A stretch of 64,000 nucleotides of DNA, from the NCBI GenBank assembly GCA_938084055.1, contig CALKDK010000010.1:62001-126000 (forward strand). Direction: 5' to 3'. Below, one piece after another: positions 7,423 through 16,151 of this stretch (its first letter is position 1; each line of letters begins with the position of its first letter). Source of the stretch: an uncultured Luminiphilus sp. GTDB taxonomy: Bacteria > Pseudomonadota > Gammaproteobacteria > Pseudomonadales > Halieaceae. The notes under the pieces are model-generated. The model had not been told where the DNA came from. It did no database searches and saw only the letters and a list, made by a program, of their open reading frames with translations. The position numbers and the translations under genes were made by a program.

Positions 7423-9183
7423 TCAGGAGACAGCGCCGGCGGGACTTACAATGTCACGCAACAGCGAGGCGTCGGCCCTGGGCATCAATAAATAGTCGCC
7501 ACCCAATGCGCCGGCCAGTTCCTGGGCCCGCGGTTGTGCCCTGGGCGAGGCGTCGATAACCAGTGCACGATACCCCATTGCCGCAAATTGTCGGGCAATC
7601 CTGAGCGCCTCTTCTTTGGCAAGCTGGCGTCCGGGCGTGCCGTCCAAAGCGATATTGGCAACGCCATCGGTTAAAAAAACGGCGGTTGGCGTGGCGCCAT
7701 CGCGATGTGCCTGTTCAGCTAGCAATGTGGTCATTTCCAGTGCATGGGCGAGTGGCGTGCCGCCCCCCCCGGGGAGTGCGGCCAGTGCTTTTTTTGCGCG
7801 CACGAGCGATCGGGTTGGTGGCAGCAGCAGTTCGGCCTGCTCACCGCGAAAAGCTATGAGGGCCACGTTGTCGCGGCGGCTGTAGCAGTCGGCGAGCAAA
7901 AGTTCCACGGCACCTTTTGCTTCGGCCATGCGGTGCATTGCCGCTGAGCCCGAGGCGTCGACCACAAAGATCGTTGTACTTTCTCGTTGATACCTGAAAC
8001 GGGTCACACGGAAGTCCGATGGTTTTACCAACAAACCCTGGGCTGGACTTGCATTGCGTTCGCGGCGCCTTAGACCTTGCCATGGGGCTGCTGCGCGGAG
8101 GGTTGCCATCAGATTCAGGCGATCGCCGCGCCTGGGGTCCCCGGGCTGACTGCCGATCGGCCTGCCGCGTTGCTTGTGCCGCTGTCTTGCCCCCGACTTA
8201 CCCCCAGCGGTGCTCCTTCCCCGGCTGGCGGAAGACTGCTTTAAAGATGCCAACAGTCCTGCCGGAATGCTGGCTACTGCGGCTTCAATAATGGCATCGA
8301 TGGGTGGCGTCAGCTCAGGTTCTGCAGAGGCCTCCGTGTCACCCGGGTCGGGCGGCTGTTCGGGAGGCTCGGGTTGCTCTTCCGTGGACGCTTCGGGAGG
8401 TGCCTCGGGCAGGCGTGTCGCTCTATGTACCAGCGACAGGGTGATGGCGCGGTTCAAATGGTCTTCCTCTGCCGTGTCCCTGAGCTCGAGAGCGGCGAGA
8501 ATTTTGGTGAGACGGCTGGCCAGAATAAGCGCTCGGGGCGAGTTGATTCCAAGGGCGATAGTGGTTGCAACAAGCGCCTCCAAGAGGGCAGGCGGCAGTG
8601 TGACTTGCTGCCAGTTCTTGCGGGCATGGGCGATGCTGTTCCCTTCGATTTCACAGGCAATCGCATCATGGATGCTGACGTCTGTCAGGTCGACACGCAA
8701 TGCCAGCCGCTCTGTGAGTGCTTGCTCTGGCCGCTCTGTCTCGATACCTTCATCCATTGCAACGACGCCAAATGCAGCTGGAACCGTTTGGTTCAGGCCC
8801 TCTCTCGCGACCTTCAGAACACCCGTGTCCAGTGCGCTGCACAGGTGTGCAACGATCTGTCGTGAGGCCCGCTCAGCCATTGCCAGGGTTATAATTCCCC
8901 GATCGCTCTGAGCGAGAAGCCCCTGCTCCCAGTGGACTGCACCGCTCGCCAGGGTTCGTGTCAGGTCGATTCCGCCCAGCAATCGGTTTTCTTGAATATG
9001 CAAGGGTAGCTTGCGACGGTTTAAATCTGGCCGCTGCTCATCGACCCGTTCCAGAAACAAGGTTCTGACGGGTCCAGGTGGGCTCCTCAGCCAGATTCCT
9101 CCCAGTGCATGCGGGGCTACAGAAAACGCGGTCACTGCGGCTTCGGCAGCCGTCCATTGCGCGGGCCCCAGCACGGTGCTCAC
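7423..9183 (-). CDS. bchD: BchD, magnesium chelatase subunit D
   Basis: 586-residue D subunit of magnesium chelatase, which with BchI and BchH inserts Mg into protoporphyrin IX. The N-terminal AAA-like domain lacks a usable Walker A, as is normal for BchD. A Pro/Glu-rich linker (about 259-294) and a basic Arg/Lys/Gly-rich stretch (about 318-356) follow. The C-terminal von Willebrand A domain carries the MIDAS motif DASGSAA at 409-415 and a GGGGTPL loop further on. It overlaps the bchI stop by 4 nt (ATGA), indicating translational coupling. Confidence 0.93.
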   Translation of the reverse strand: MSTVLGPAQWTAAEAAVTAFSVAPHALGGIWLRSPPGPVRTLFLERVDEQRPDLNRRKLPLHIQENRLLGGIDLTRTLASGAVHWEQGLLAQSDRGIITLAMAERASRQIVAHLCSALDTGVLKVAREGLNQTVPAAFGVVAMDEGIETERPEQALTERLALRVDLTDVSIHDAIACEIEGNSIAHARKNWQQVTLPPALLEALVATTIALGINSPRALILASRLTKILAALELRDTAEEDHLNRAITLSLVHRATRLPEAPPEASTEEQPEPPEQPPDPGDTEASAEPELTPPIDAIIEAAVASIPAGLLASLKQSSASRGRSTAGGKSGARQRHKQRGRPIGSQPGDPRRGDRLNLMATLRAAAPWQGLRRRERNASPAQGLLVKPSDFRVTRFRYQRESTTIFVVDASGSAAMHRMAEAKGAVELLLADCYSRRDNVALIAFRGEQAELLLPPTRSLVRAKKALAALPGGGGTPLAHALEMTTLLAEQAHRDGATPTAVFLTDGVANIALDGTPGRQLAKEEALRIARQFAAMGYRALVIDASPRAQPRAQELAGALGGDYLLMPRADASLLRDIVSPAGAVS

Positions 9184-10205
9184 GCCGCGTCCATGGACTC
9201 GAGCGCGCGCTCAATACGGCTTTCACTACCCGATTCATCCAGGGGGTCTCGTCGCAGGCGGTGGCGCAGTACCATCGGCGCGACAGACCGAACATGGCTG
9301 ATGGTCAGCACGTCCTGTTTCTCCAGTGCTGCGAGCGCTCGACCTGCGCGCAGCAATGTCAACTCACCCCGCAAACCGTCGGTTCCCAGTTTTAGGCAGA
9401 GCCCCGCCGCAAATTCGAGTACCCCATCGGGTGTGACGATCGATTCCACTCGCTCCCTGGCCTGTTCAATAAGCCGACGCTGTGCGGACTCCTTGCGTCG
9501 CCACCTTTTGGCGAAGCCATCCCGGTCCTGTTCATAGCTGTCTCGAAGGCGCACAATTTCAACGCGGGACTTAATATCCTGTGGTGTCGCAACGTCTACG
9601 GAGAGGCCAAATCGATCGAGAAGTTGGGGTCGAAGTTCGCCCTCCTCCGGATTGCCACTACCCACCAGCACGAATTTGGCCTGATGACGCACACTGAGTC
9701 CTTCCCGTTCCACAACATTCTCGCCGGATGCAGCGACATCGAGCAGCGCATCGACAATGTGGTCTTCCAGAAGGTTGACCTCGTCGATGTACAGGAACCC
9801 CCTGTGTGCTCTTGCGAGCAGACCGGGTTCAAAAGCTTTTTCACCGGCATGGAGTGCGCGTTCAATATCCAGAGCACCTATAACCCGATCTTCGGTGGCT
9901 CCGAGCGGCAAGTCCACGACCGGAATGCCCATTTTTGTGGTTTTGATAGGTCCGTCGGCCCCTTTTTTGCAGGCATCGCAATGACCGCCGGGGGGGCGCT
10001 CTGGATCGCAGTTATACGGGCAATGGGCGACTACGGGTATCTTGGGCAGCAGGGCAGCCAGCGCACGGATTGCCGTGGATTTGCCCGTGCCCCTATCGCC
10101 CATAATCAAAACACCCCCAACACCCGGATCAACTGCTGCGATCAGAAGGGCGAGTTTCATGTCCTGCTGGGCCACAATGGCGGTGAAGGGGTAGGGCGCT
10201 GACAT
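9180..10205 (-). CDS. bchI: BchI, magnesium chelatase ATPase subunit I
   Basis: 341-residue AAA+ ATPase, the motor subunit of magnesium chelatase. Walker A is GDRGTGKS at 36-43 and Walker B is LYIDEVN at 138-144. The cysteine-containing insertion CPYNCDPERPPGGHCDACKKG (split here over residues 62-82) is typical of BchI. It heads the leftward bchI-bchD-bchO-crtI-crtB operon. The 104 bp leader shared with the divergent hydrolase has a PpsR-type operator, so chelatase and desaturase expression are probably repressed together under high oxygen. Confidence 0.94.
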   Translation of the reverse strand: MSAPYPFTAIVAQQDMKLALLIAAVDPGVGGVLIMGDRGTGKSTAIRALAALLPKIPVVAHCPYNCDPERPPGGHCDACKKGADGPIKTTKMGIPVVDLPLGATEDRVIGALDIERALHAGEKAFEPGLLARAHRGFLYIDEVNLLEDHIVDALLDVAASGENVVEREGLSVRHQAKFVLVGSGNPEEGELRPQLLDRFGLSVDVATPQDIKSRVEIVRLRDSYEQDRDGFAKRWRRKESAQRRLIEQARERVESIVTPDGVLEFAAGLCLKLGTDGLRGELTLLRAGRALAALEKQDVLTISHVRSVAPMVLRHRLRRDPLDESGSESRIERALESMDAA

Positions 10206-10239
10206 CCAAGAATTCCGTTGTGAATTGCTTGATTATCAG

Positions 10240-10257
10240 TGTAAACCACAAACGACA
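10240..10257. promoter_or_regulatory. PpsR/CrtJ-type operator between bchI and the divergent hydrolase
   Basis: An exact TGT-N12-ACA palindrome with a degenerate partner (TGT-N12-GCA) at 10265-10282, 7 bp away. On the minus strand the exact site is followed two bases later by GATAAT, a good -10 candidate for bchI. The pair lies between the two divergent genes, so it may control both. Confidence 0.7.
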
Positions 10258-10309
10258 CCAAAGGTGTAACAATGGCCCAGCAAAAAGTTTCGGACGGCGG
10301 GAGAGCAGC

Positions 10310-11188
10310 ATGGGTTTAGGTAGGGCCATAGCGGCGGAGCTTGTGGATTTTGAGGTCTGTGGGGGCGTACGGTTGCGCTGCTACAGGAGTGGGGTCGATG
10401 GCGGTGGCGAGCGTCAGCGGCCTCTGGTTTTATTGCACAGTATCAATGCAGCGCCCAGCGCGATGGAAATGAAGCCGCTGTTTATGCAGTTTGCCAAAAC
10501 GCGACCCGTATTCGCTCCCGACCTGCCCGGTTTTGGTCTGTCACAGCGCGGCGACCTCCCGTATTCATCCGATTTTTTTGCCGAGGCCCTCGCAGACCTG
10601 CTTGGGCAAATTGGTGGGCCCCCACCGGATGTGGTGGCTCTATCGCTGACCAGCGAGTTTATTGCCCGAGCCATTTTGGAAAAGGGTGCGGCGGTTCATT
10701 CCCTGACGCTCATTTCCCCGACGGGCATGGGTGACAGGCAGCCACCGTCTGCCGACGTCGGTGCGCGAATCAATAAGATACTCAATGTCGGTTGGCTGGG
10801 GAATACATTATGGTGGACGCTCGTTTCGAGACCGAGCATTCGCCTCTTTCTTGGCAAGGCTTTTTACGGACGTGCCCCGAAAGAATTGGTCGACTACGCG
10901 GCGGCTACGGCGAGGGAGCCTGGGGCCAATCGCGCCCCCTTCGCATTTCTTACCATGCAGTTGTTTTCCCAGAATGCGCTAACGACGCTTTATGCCCCGC
11001 TCAAAGTACCGACGCTATTGCTTTATGACCAGGATCCGAACGTCGGTTTCGAACAGCTGCCCGACCTGCTCGCAGCCAATCCGGCCGTGTCTGACAGGCG
11101 CATAACCCCAACCATGGGACTGCCACACTGGGAGCGGCCCACGGAAACTTTTGACGCCCTAGCTGGATTTTGGGACGGTCTGAAGTAG
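10310..11188 (+). CDS. Alpha/beta hydrolase-fold protein of the photosynthesis cluster, atypical nucleophile elbow
   Basis: 292 residues with an alpha/beta hydrolase outline: an LLHSINAAPSA oxyanion-type block near 41-51, APDLPGFGLS at 69-78 and a late GLPHWERP that could supply the histidine. The usual GxSxG elbow reads ALSLT (Ser112), with both flanking glycines replaced. The start is the ATG at 10310, preceded by GGGAG at about 6 nt; the frame is open further upstream, but that part crosses the promoter. It sits divergently upstream of bchI behind a PpsR-type operator and its 3' end overlaps crtD by 30 nt. In Rhodobacter crtA neighbours bchI at this place. Substrate unknown; a carotenoid or bacteriochlorophyll role is inferred only from position. 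Confidence 0.75.
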   Translation: MGLGRAIAAELVDFEVCGGVRLRCYRSGVDGGGERQRPLVLLHSINAAPSAMEMKPLFMQFAKTRPVFAPDLPGFGLSQRGDLPYSSDFFAEALADLLGQIGGPPPDVVALSLTSEFIARAILEKGAAVHSLTLISPTGMGDRQPPSADVGARINKILNVGWLGNTLWWTLVSRPSIRLFLGKAFYGRAPKELVDYAAATAREPGANRAPFAFLTMQLFSQNALTTLYAPLKVPTLLLYDQDPNVGFEQLPDLLAANPAVSDRRITPTMGLPHWERPTETFDALAGFWDGLK

Positions 11189-12694
11189 GGGACGAAGGAT
11201 GCCTCGTGCCAATGGGCTGTCGGTGAGAACGGCGCGGGCGGCGAGCCTTCCAGACAGCGTGGCCATGGGCACGCCGGGCCCCGGGTGGACTGTACCCCCC
11301 GCCAGAAACAGTCCAGGCACGCGGGATCTCGAGCCGGGCCGGGCGAAGGTGGACAACAAGCCATGGGTAGCCTGGCCGTAGAGCGATCCGCCACTGCCCG
11401 GAAAGCGCATTGCGAACTCCGCCGGGCTTGCGGTGCGGCAAGTGGCGGAAGTCAGGGAAATTTTTAGCCCGCAATCTGCTAGCACAGCCTCTGCCCGGGA
11501 CGTGACGTCGGCCATTTCTTCCCGGGTCCAATTCGCGACATCGCCATTGGCAGGGGCGTTGACCAGAACGAGTAAGCGTTCCGCACCCTCCCGCTGCCCT
11601 GGCATGAGTCTGTCCTGCGCGCAGACGTAAACGGTAGGTCGCTCGGGAATTTTTCCAATCTTAAACAGGGCATCGAATTCGCCGGGGTAGTTTCGATCGA
11701 AAAATACGTTGTGGTAGCTGAGGGGAAAACCCGCGCTATCAGCCCTCAGACACCAGGTGATTGCCGACAGGCCACGCGCCGTGTCCGGTGTGGCATCCAC
11801 CGCCGTCATCACCTCCGGTCCCAGTAGGCCGGTGGCCAATGCGCTTCGATCGCCATTGAAAACCACCGCTTGCGCACTCAGCTGTTCTCCTGAAGCCAGG
11901 GTCACGCCCGATACCCTGCCGCCCTGCGTGTTAATTTCCGCCACGCTGGTGCTGAGTCTGAATACGGCGCCATGTTCTTCTGCCAGGTTTTGCATGGCTC
12001 GGGCAAGTGAAGTCATACCGCCGGGAAGTACCCAGACGCCCTGTTGTTCTGCATGGGTTATGAGCATGAGTGTGGCCGGCGTTTGCAGGGGCGACGAGCC
12101 AATGTAGGTGGCATAGCGAGCAAACAACTGGCGCAGTCGCGGGTCGAGCACATAGTCCCCGAGGGCAGACCAGAGGGTTTGGTGGGGTCGCAGGTGGCGT
12201 ATCTCGCTCAATCGACGTATGCCGATTCGCATTGCCAGAGTGAGGGGATTGGGGCGGGGTGCCGCCATGAAGCTGGTTTTCAGCAGGTCAAATATTTTGC
12301 CTGAATCCCGGCACAGTCGCAGGTAGCCCTCGGCATCTGCACTCCCGGAAAAGGCCGCTATATCGGCGGCTGTAACCTGTGGATCAGCGTGCAGATCCAG
12401 TGAACCGCCGCCGGTCCACCAGTGGCGCGCCAGGGTGGTAATCGGCTGGAAGGGCAGCCGATTGGCAAATTGCGCGCCCGCGGCAGCAAATAATTCATCA
12501 AAGACCCAGCGCATGGTAAACACGGTTGGACCGGCATCGATCCAATGCTCCCCAGAGCGTACCTGGTGCATTTTGCCGCCAACGGCAGCCCCAGATTCCA
12601 GTACCACAACCTCTCGACCCGCCGCCGCCAGTTCAGCTGCAGCGGCAAGACCGCCTGCGCCTGCACCCACAACAATGACACGACCATCGCTCAT
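11159..12694 (-). CDS. crtD: CrtD, hydroxyneurosporene 3,4-desaturase
   Basis: 511-residue CrtI-family FAD desaturase, assigned as CrtD (methoxyneurosporene/1-hydroxycarotenoid 3,4-desaturase) because crtI is already present and the rest of the crtC-crtF route is here. The FAD motif GAGAGG is at 10-15, followed by GGKMHQVRSGEHWIDAGPT. The C-terminal LFLAGGTVHPGPGVPMA block closes the FAD site. The ATG at 12694 overlaps the upstream gene's stop by 4 nt; an extended frame to 13123 only mirrors that gene and is not used. Confidence 0.88.
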   Translation of the reverse strand: MSDGRVIVVGAGAGGLAAAAELAAAGREVVVLESGAAVGGKMHQVRSGEHWIDAGPTVFTMRWVFDELFAAAGAQFANRLPFQPITTLARHWWTGGGSLDLHADPQVTAADIAAFSGSADAEGYLRLCRDSGKIFDLLKTSFMAAPRPNPLTLAMRIGIRRLSEIRHLRPHQTLWSALGDYVLDPRLRQLFARYATYIGSSPLQTPATLMLITHAEQQGVWVLPGGMTSLARAMQNLAEEHGAVFRLSTSVAEINTQGGRVSGVTLASGEQLSAQAVVFNGDRSALATGLLGPEVMTAVDATPDTARGLSAITWCLRADSAGFPLSYHNVFFDRNYPGEFDALFKIGKIPERPTVYVCAQDRLMPGQREGAERLLVLVNAPANGDVANWTREEMADVTSRAEAVLADCGLKISLTSATCRTASPAEFAMRFPGSGGSLYGQATHGLLSTFARPGSRSRVPGLFLAGGTVHPGPGVPMATLSGRLAARAVLTDSPLARGILRPLLQTVPKSS

Positions 12695-13443
12695 CCCGCA
12701 GTGGCTCCCCTGGATTGGAATCTGCGAGTTGTTGCATGTTGATGGTAAATAATCAGTACAAGCCCGGTAATCAGGGGCACAGCCCACAGGCCGGGCGTGA
12801 GCGCCAACTCGGGTAAAAGGCGCACGGCGCCGAACGCAAAAAATGCTGTGTAGACAGAAATGCCCGCGCCCACAAGGCTCTTGATGTGCTCCTTGATGTA
12901 GTCGTGATTTCTTGGCTTCGGTTTGTAGATAAACCACAGGTTGGTGCCAACGGTTGCGAAGCCCACCATGGATATCCCCATCATCATGGCCTGTTGGCTC
13001 AGGTATCCGTGGTAAAAGCAGTTGGCGGCGGCGATCGTCAGCGCCGCCTGCAGGGCCAGGTTCAGGGGCGTTCCGGTGGCCGCATGGTTTGTCCTGTGGA
13101 TGAGGGCTAAGCGGCCGTGCCATGCCAGGTTGACTGTTAGGGTGGCGAGATACAGCATCATCCAGCCGAAGATGGCCCTGATCATTTCCGCATTGCTGAA
13201 GGTTTCATGATCAGAGAGGTGAGGGTGCGTTGCCACTGGGTCTATCAGGGTTGTCGATGCGATGGCGATGGCCGTCAGGCCGGTTACCAGCAGTGTATTG
13301 ACGAATAAGCGTCCATATCGGCGGTGATTGACGCCACCTTTACGACCCGCAACGGGCACCCAGAAAGAGAGAAGTCCGACACTTCCGGTGGCAATGTGGA
13401 CGGCAACCAGTCCCAGAAAGATGTCATGGGTCGACAGCATCAT
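12691..13443 (-). CDS. DUF2306-like multi-pass membrane protein beside crtD
   Basis: 250-residue very hydrophobic protein with about six to seven likely membrane spans. The N-terminal pattern (VHIATGSVGLLSF, then NHRRYGRLFV about 27-36) resembles the DUF2306 group of predicted membrane proteins, some of which carry conserved histidines suited to haem or redox work. It is translationally coupled to crtD (ATGA overlap) and its start is only 44 nt from the divergent P450 start. The position suggests a role in carotenoid or electron-transfer chemistry, perhaps with the P450; no function is established. The first ATG of the pair at 13443 was chosen; TTG at 13452 is an alternative. Confidence 0.7.
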   Translation of the reverse strand: MMLSTHDIFLGLVAVHIATGSVGLLSFWVPVAGRKGGVNHRRYGRLFVNTLLVTGLTAIAIASTTLIDPVATHPHLSDHETFSNAEMIRAIFGWMMLYLATLTVNLAWHGRLALIHRTNHAATGTPLNLALQAALTIAAANCFYHGYLSQQAMMMGISMVGFATVGTNLWFIYKPKPRNHDYIKEHIKSLVGAGISVYTAFFAFGAVRLLPELALTPGLWAVPLITGLVLIIYHQHATTRRFQSRGATAG

Positions 13444-13487
13444 CGTCCCCAACCATACTGGAACATTGCTCTTCCCGGCGTCGCATT

Positions 13488-14861
13488 ATGTCTGACAGCA
13501 CCGTCCTCTACCCGCCGCATCCCCGGCCCTTGCCTGCCCTCCCGGCCCTGGGACGGGTGTTGTGGCACGGTGACGGCAACTTGCTTGAACTCCTGCCCGC
13601 GGCGGCTTATCGATTCGACCACGGTAATCTGGGTTACTCCCGACGTTCCACTGTGCTCTTTAACCAGCCCGATTTGGTTCGCGAAATTCTTCGCGATGAT
13701 GGCAGCCGTTTTCCAAAAAGTGATTTGATGGTCAATGCCCTTGAGCCACTGATAGGCCAGTCGATTTTCGTCACAGACGGCGTGCGCTGGAAGCGGCAGC
13801 GCGCCATGATCGACCCGGCCTTTTCCCAACTCCGGGTCAGTCATGCCTTTGGTGCCATGCAATCTGCGGTGGCTGACCACCTGGTCTTTCTGGAGGAACA
13901 GGCAGGGCGGGGGGAGAGCTTTTCGCTCGATATGGCCATGAGCCATCTGACCGCTGACGTTATTTGCCGGACCATATTCTCGACCCCGCTTTCCGCCGGG
14001 GTATCCAATGATGTATTCGAGGATTTCACGGAGTTCGAGCAGTCGGTGGCGCAGGTTGATATTTTCCGCCTCATTTTCCAGAAAGCCTGGACCGACGTGC
14101 CCCAGCCCCCCGGTGTCTCGGCCGCCTGTGAGCGTATCCGGGGACACCTGGGTGATCTGCTCGACCCGCATCTCGAACACCCCGAACGCTTCAACGACAT
14201 TGCCAGCGACGTCATTGCCGCGAAGGATGCGGAGACGGGCGCGGCTTTTACCCGGGACGAATTGATAGATCAGCTTGGGGTTTTTTTTCTGGCAGGGCAT
14301 GAGACGTCCGCCAGCGCGTTGACCTGGGTCTTTTACCTTCTCGCCGTGCAACCCGACCTGGTTCAGCGCCTTCGCACGGAGATCCTTAATGTGGTGGGGC
14401 GGGAGCCAATCCATTTCAGCCACGTCAAAAAACTGCCCCTGGTTCGTGCTGTTTTCAGGGAGACGCTGCGTCTGTACCCACCCATTACTTTCATTCCGCG
14501 GGTTGCCCTTCAAGATTGCTCGGTGGGCAAAAGAACGCTGCGCCGCGGTGCACTTGTGATGATTTCCCCCTGGACCCTGCACCGTCATCGGCGTTACTGG
14601 GATAAGCCAGGGGCGTTCATTCCCGAGCGATTCCTCGCCCCGGGGGAGTCGTCGATCGAGGAGGGGACGTATATCCCTTTTGGCGTAGGGCCCCACACCT
14701 GCATTGGTGCAGGTTTTGCGCAGGCCGAAGCGGTGCTGATTATTGCAGAAGTGATTCGCCGCTTTAATTTTACCCGGGCCGACAACCGGCGAGTGCGCCC
14801 GGCTGCCCGGTTGACCACTCGGCCTGCGGAGCAAATCAGGCTTCACTGCCAACACGCCTGA
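13488..14861 (+). CDS. Cytochrome P450 of the carotenoid cluster
   Basis: 457-residue P450. The I-helix oxygen-activation motif AGHETS is at 269-274, the K-helix ETLR at 325-328 and the haem loop FGVGPHTCIG at 398-407 with Cys405 as ligand. There is no N-terminal membrane anchor, so it is probably cytoplasmic and fed by a ferredoxin or reductase encoded elsewhere. It lies inside the crt genes, divergent from the crtD unit. No crtA (the usual spheroidene monooxygenase) is in the window, so one idea is that this enzyme oxygenates the acyclic carotenoid. Alternatives are a xanthophyll-type hydroxylase or an unrelated substrate. Its 3' end overlaps the ATP-grasp gene by 26 nt. Confidence 0.88.
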   Translation: MSDSTVLYPPHPRPLPALPALGRVLWHGDGNLLELLPAAAYRFDHGNLGYSRRSTVLFNQPDLVREILRDDGSRFPKSDLMVNALEPLIGQSIFVTDGVRWKRQRAMIDPAFSQLRVSHAFGAMQSAVADHLVFLEEQAGRGESFSLDMAMSHLTADVICRTIFSTPLSAGVSNDVFEDFTEFEQSVAQVDIFRLIFQKAWTDVPQPPGVSAACERIRGHLGDLLDPHLEHPERFNDIASDVIAAKDAETGAAFTRDELIDQLGVFFLAGHETSASALTWVFYLLAVQPDLVQRLRTEILNVVGREPIHFSHVKKLPLVRAVFRETLRLYPPITFIPRVALQDCSVGKRTLRRGALVMISPWTLHRHRRYWDKPGAFIPERFLAPGESSIEEGTYIPFGVGPHTCIGAGFAQAEAVLIIAEVIRRFNFTRADNRRVRPAARLTTRPAEQIRLHCQHA

Positions 14862-16014
14862 TGTCCCCTTCTACCGAACTTGCCCACAGGGGGGAGATGT
14901 CTCGCTGGCACGCCTCACCCAACGACACCCCTTCAAACAGCGCGGGCTTCAGGATGGGCCAGGAGAGGGGTGTCATGAGCAGGAACGGCAGGGGGTCCCG
15001 CCAGGACCACACCACATCGGACACCGACCAGCTCAGTTTCAGCCGCCTTCTGAACTCCCGAAAATCCCCAGCAAAGAGCGCGCTGTAGGCCTCGGTCAGG
15101 GTACTGTAACGCCACTGCCATCGGCCGATTGCGTGGGGCTGGGGAGGTACGGGTACCGGGGCGGTAATCGCGCGCCCCAGGCTGCTCTCGTCGAAGAAAT
15201 GGACGCCGCTGGTCAGGCGGGGATTGCATTCTATGGCTTGGGCTATGCCTTGAGAGTCAACTATGAAATCAAAGCCGATGAACCCGGTGTAGTCGAGATC
15301 CTCTAGAAACGTTTTAATCCAATTTTGTATGCCTTGGCCGACATCAGTTCCCTCCCGCTCAAAGCAGATTGCCACCGTTCCTGCATAGACCTGCCCCCGG
15401 TAGACTGCGGTGGCCTGAACCTCCCCCTGCCTGACCAGTGACAGGCTGCTCACTACTCGGCCTTCAATTTTTTGTTGCACCAGCACGCTGGCGTCGCGCT
15501 GCGCCAACGGTGTTCCGGCAGCGTGTGCCTCGACGTCCATACCCGAGCAACCATTGATGGGTTTGGTGATGTAGTCGCAGTTGGATGCGATCTCAACCGC
15601 TCTTTGGTCTGAGGCTTTTCCCGATGCCGGTACGGCCAGCCCCTTGCTGTCGGCCAGTTCAATAAAGGCGGATTTATCTGCCAGACATCTGTAGACATGT
15701 TCTTCCGGTCCAAACAGAACGACGCCGGGCGGTAGCAGATGTCTTATGCCAAGAACATAATGTGCCTCTTCGGAGATAGGGACTACCACGTCTATTGACT
15801 CACTGTGCACGAGGTCGAGCAGTGCCTCCCGGTAGGCGGCGGGGTTCTTGTTTGGAGAGGGCAGTACGTAGCTTTGTGCGACGTCGCGGGACACTCGGCT
15901 GACATGCCAGCCAAAGGGCTCCGCCACAATGATTCGGTAGCCCTGTGTTTTTAGGGCACGGGCAATGGCGAGTGCTTTGGGCAGCCTGCCGAGGGTGATG
16001 AGTGCAGTGGGCAT
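14836..16014 (-). CDS. ATP-grasp domain protein
   Basis: 392-residue ATP-grasp enzyme similar in layout to carbamoyl-phosphate-synthase-type ligases. It has an N-terminal Rossmann-like preATP region (ITLGRLPKALAIARAL), a central ATP-binding fold, and the metal-binding IECNPRLTSGVHF block near residue 270 that ends ATP-grasp active sites. Such enzymes join a carboxylate to an amine or thiol, or make peptide-like bonds; the substrate here cannot be read. I used the ATG at 16014; a TTG at 16059 is in frame. It converges on the carotenoid P450 with overlapping 3' ends. Membership of the photosynthesis cluster is uncertain. Confidence 0.7.
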   Translation of the reverse strand: MPTALITLGRLPKALAIARALKTQGYRIIVAEPFGWHVSRVSRDVAQSYVLPSPNKNPAAYREALLDLVHSESIDVVVPISEEAHYVLGIRHLLPPGVVLFGPEEHVYRCLADKSAFIELADSKGLAVPASGKASDQRAVEIASNCDYITKPINGCSGMDVEAHAAGTPLAQRDASVLVQQKIEGRVVSSLSLVRQGEVQATAVYRGQVYAGTVAICFEREGTDVGQGIQNWIKTFLEDLDYTGFIGFDFIVDSQGIAQAIECNPRLTSGVHFFDESSLGRAITAPVPVPPQPHAIGRWQWRYSTLTEAYSALFAGDFREFRRRLKLSWSVSDVVWSWRDPLPFLLMTPLSWPILKPALFEGVSLGEACQRDISPLWASSVEGDIRRVGSEA

Positions 16015-16151
16015 CAGGGATTCATCAGGGCATACTGCCGGCGCCCAAGCCGTCGGCAATTACCCTTCACCCATGGGCTGTTTCTTACTCGCCCCGATAA
16101 ACAGTTCCTGACCATCTGGGTCCGTCCATATGCCTCATCATGCTCTGAAGA

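Noticed and set aside
12695-13123. Longer N-terminus for crtD (143 residues)
   Set aside because: It runs entirely inside the DUF2306-like gene in another frame, and the FAD motif needs to be near the start.
13440-14855. 471-codon leftward frame
   Set aside because: Exact antisense shadow of the carotenoid P450, common in GC-rich genes.
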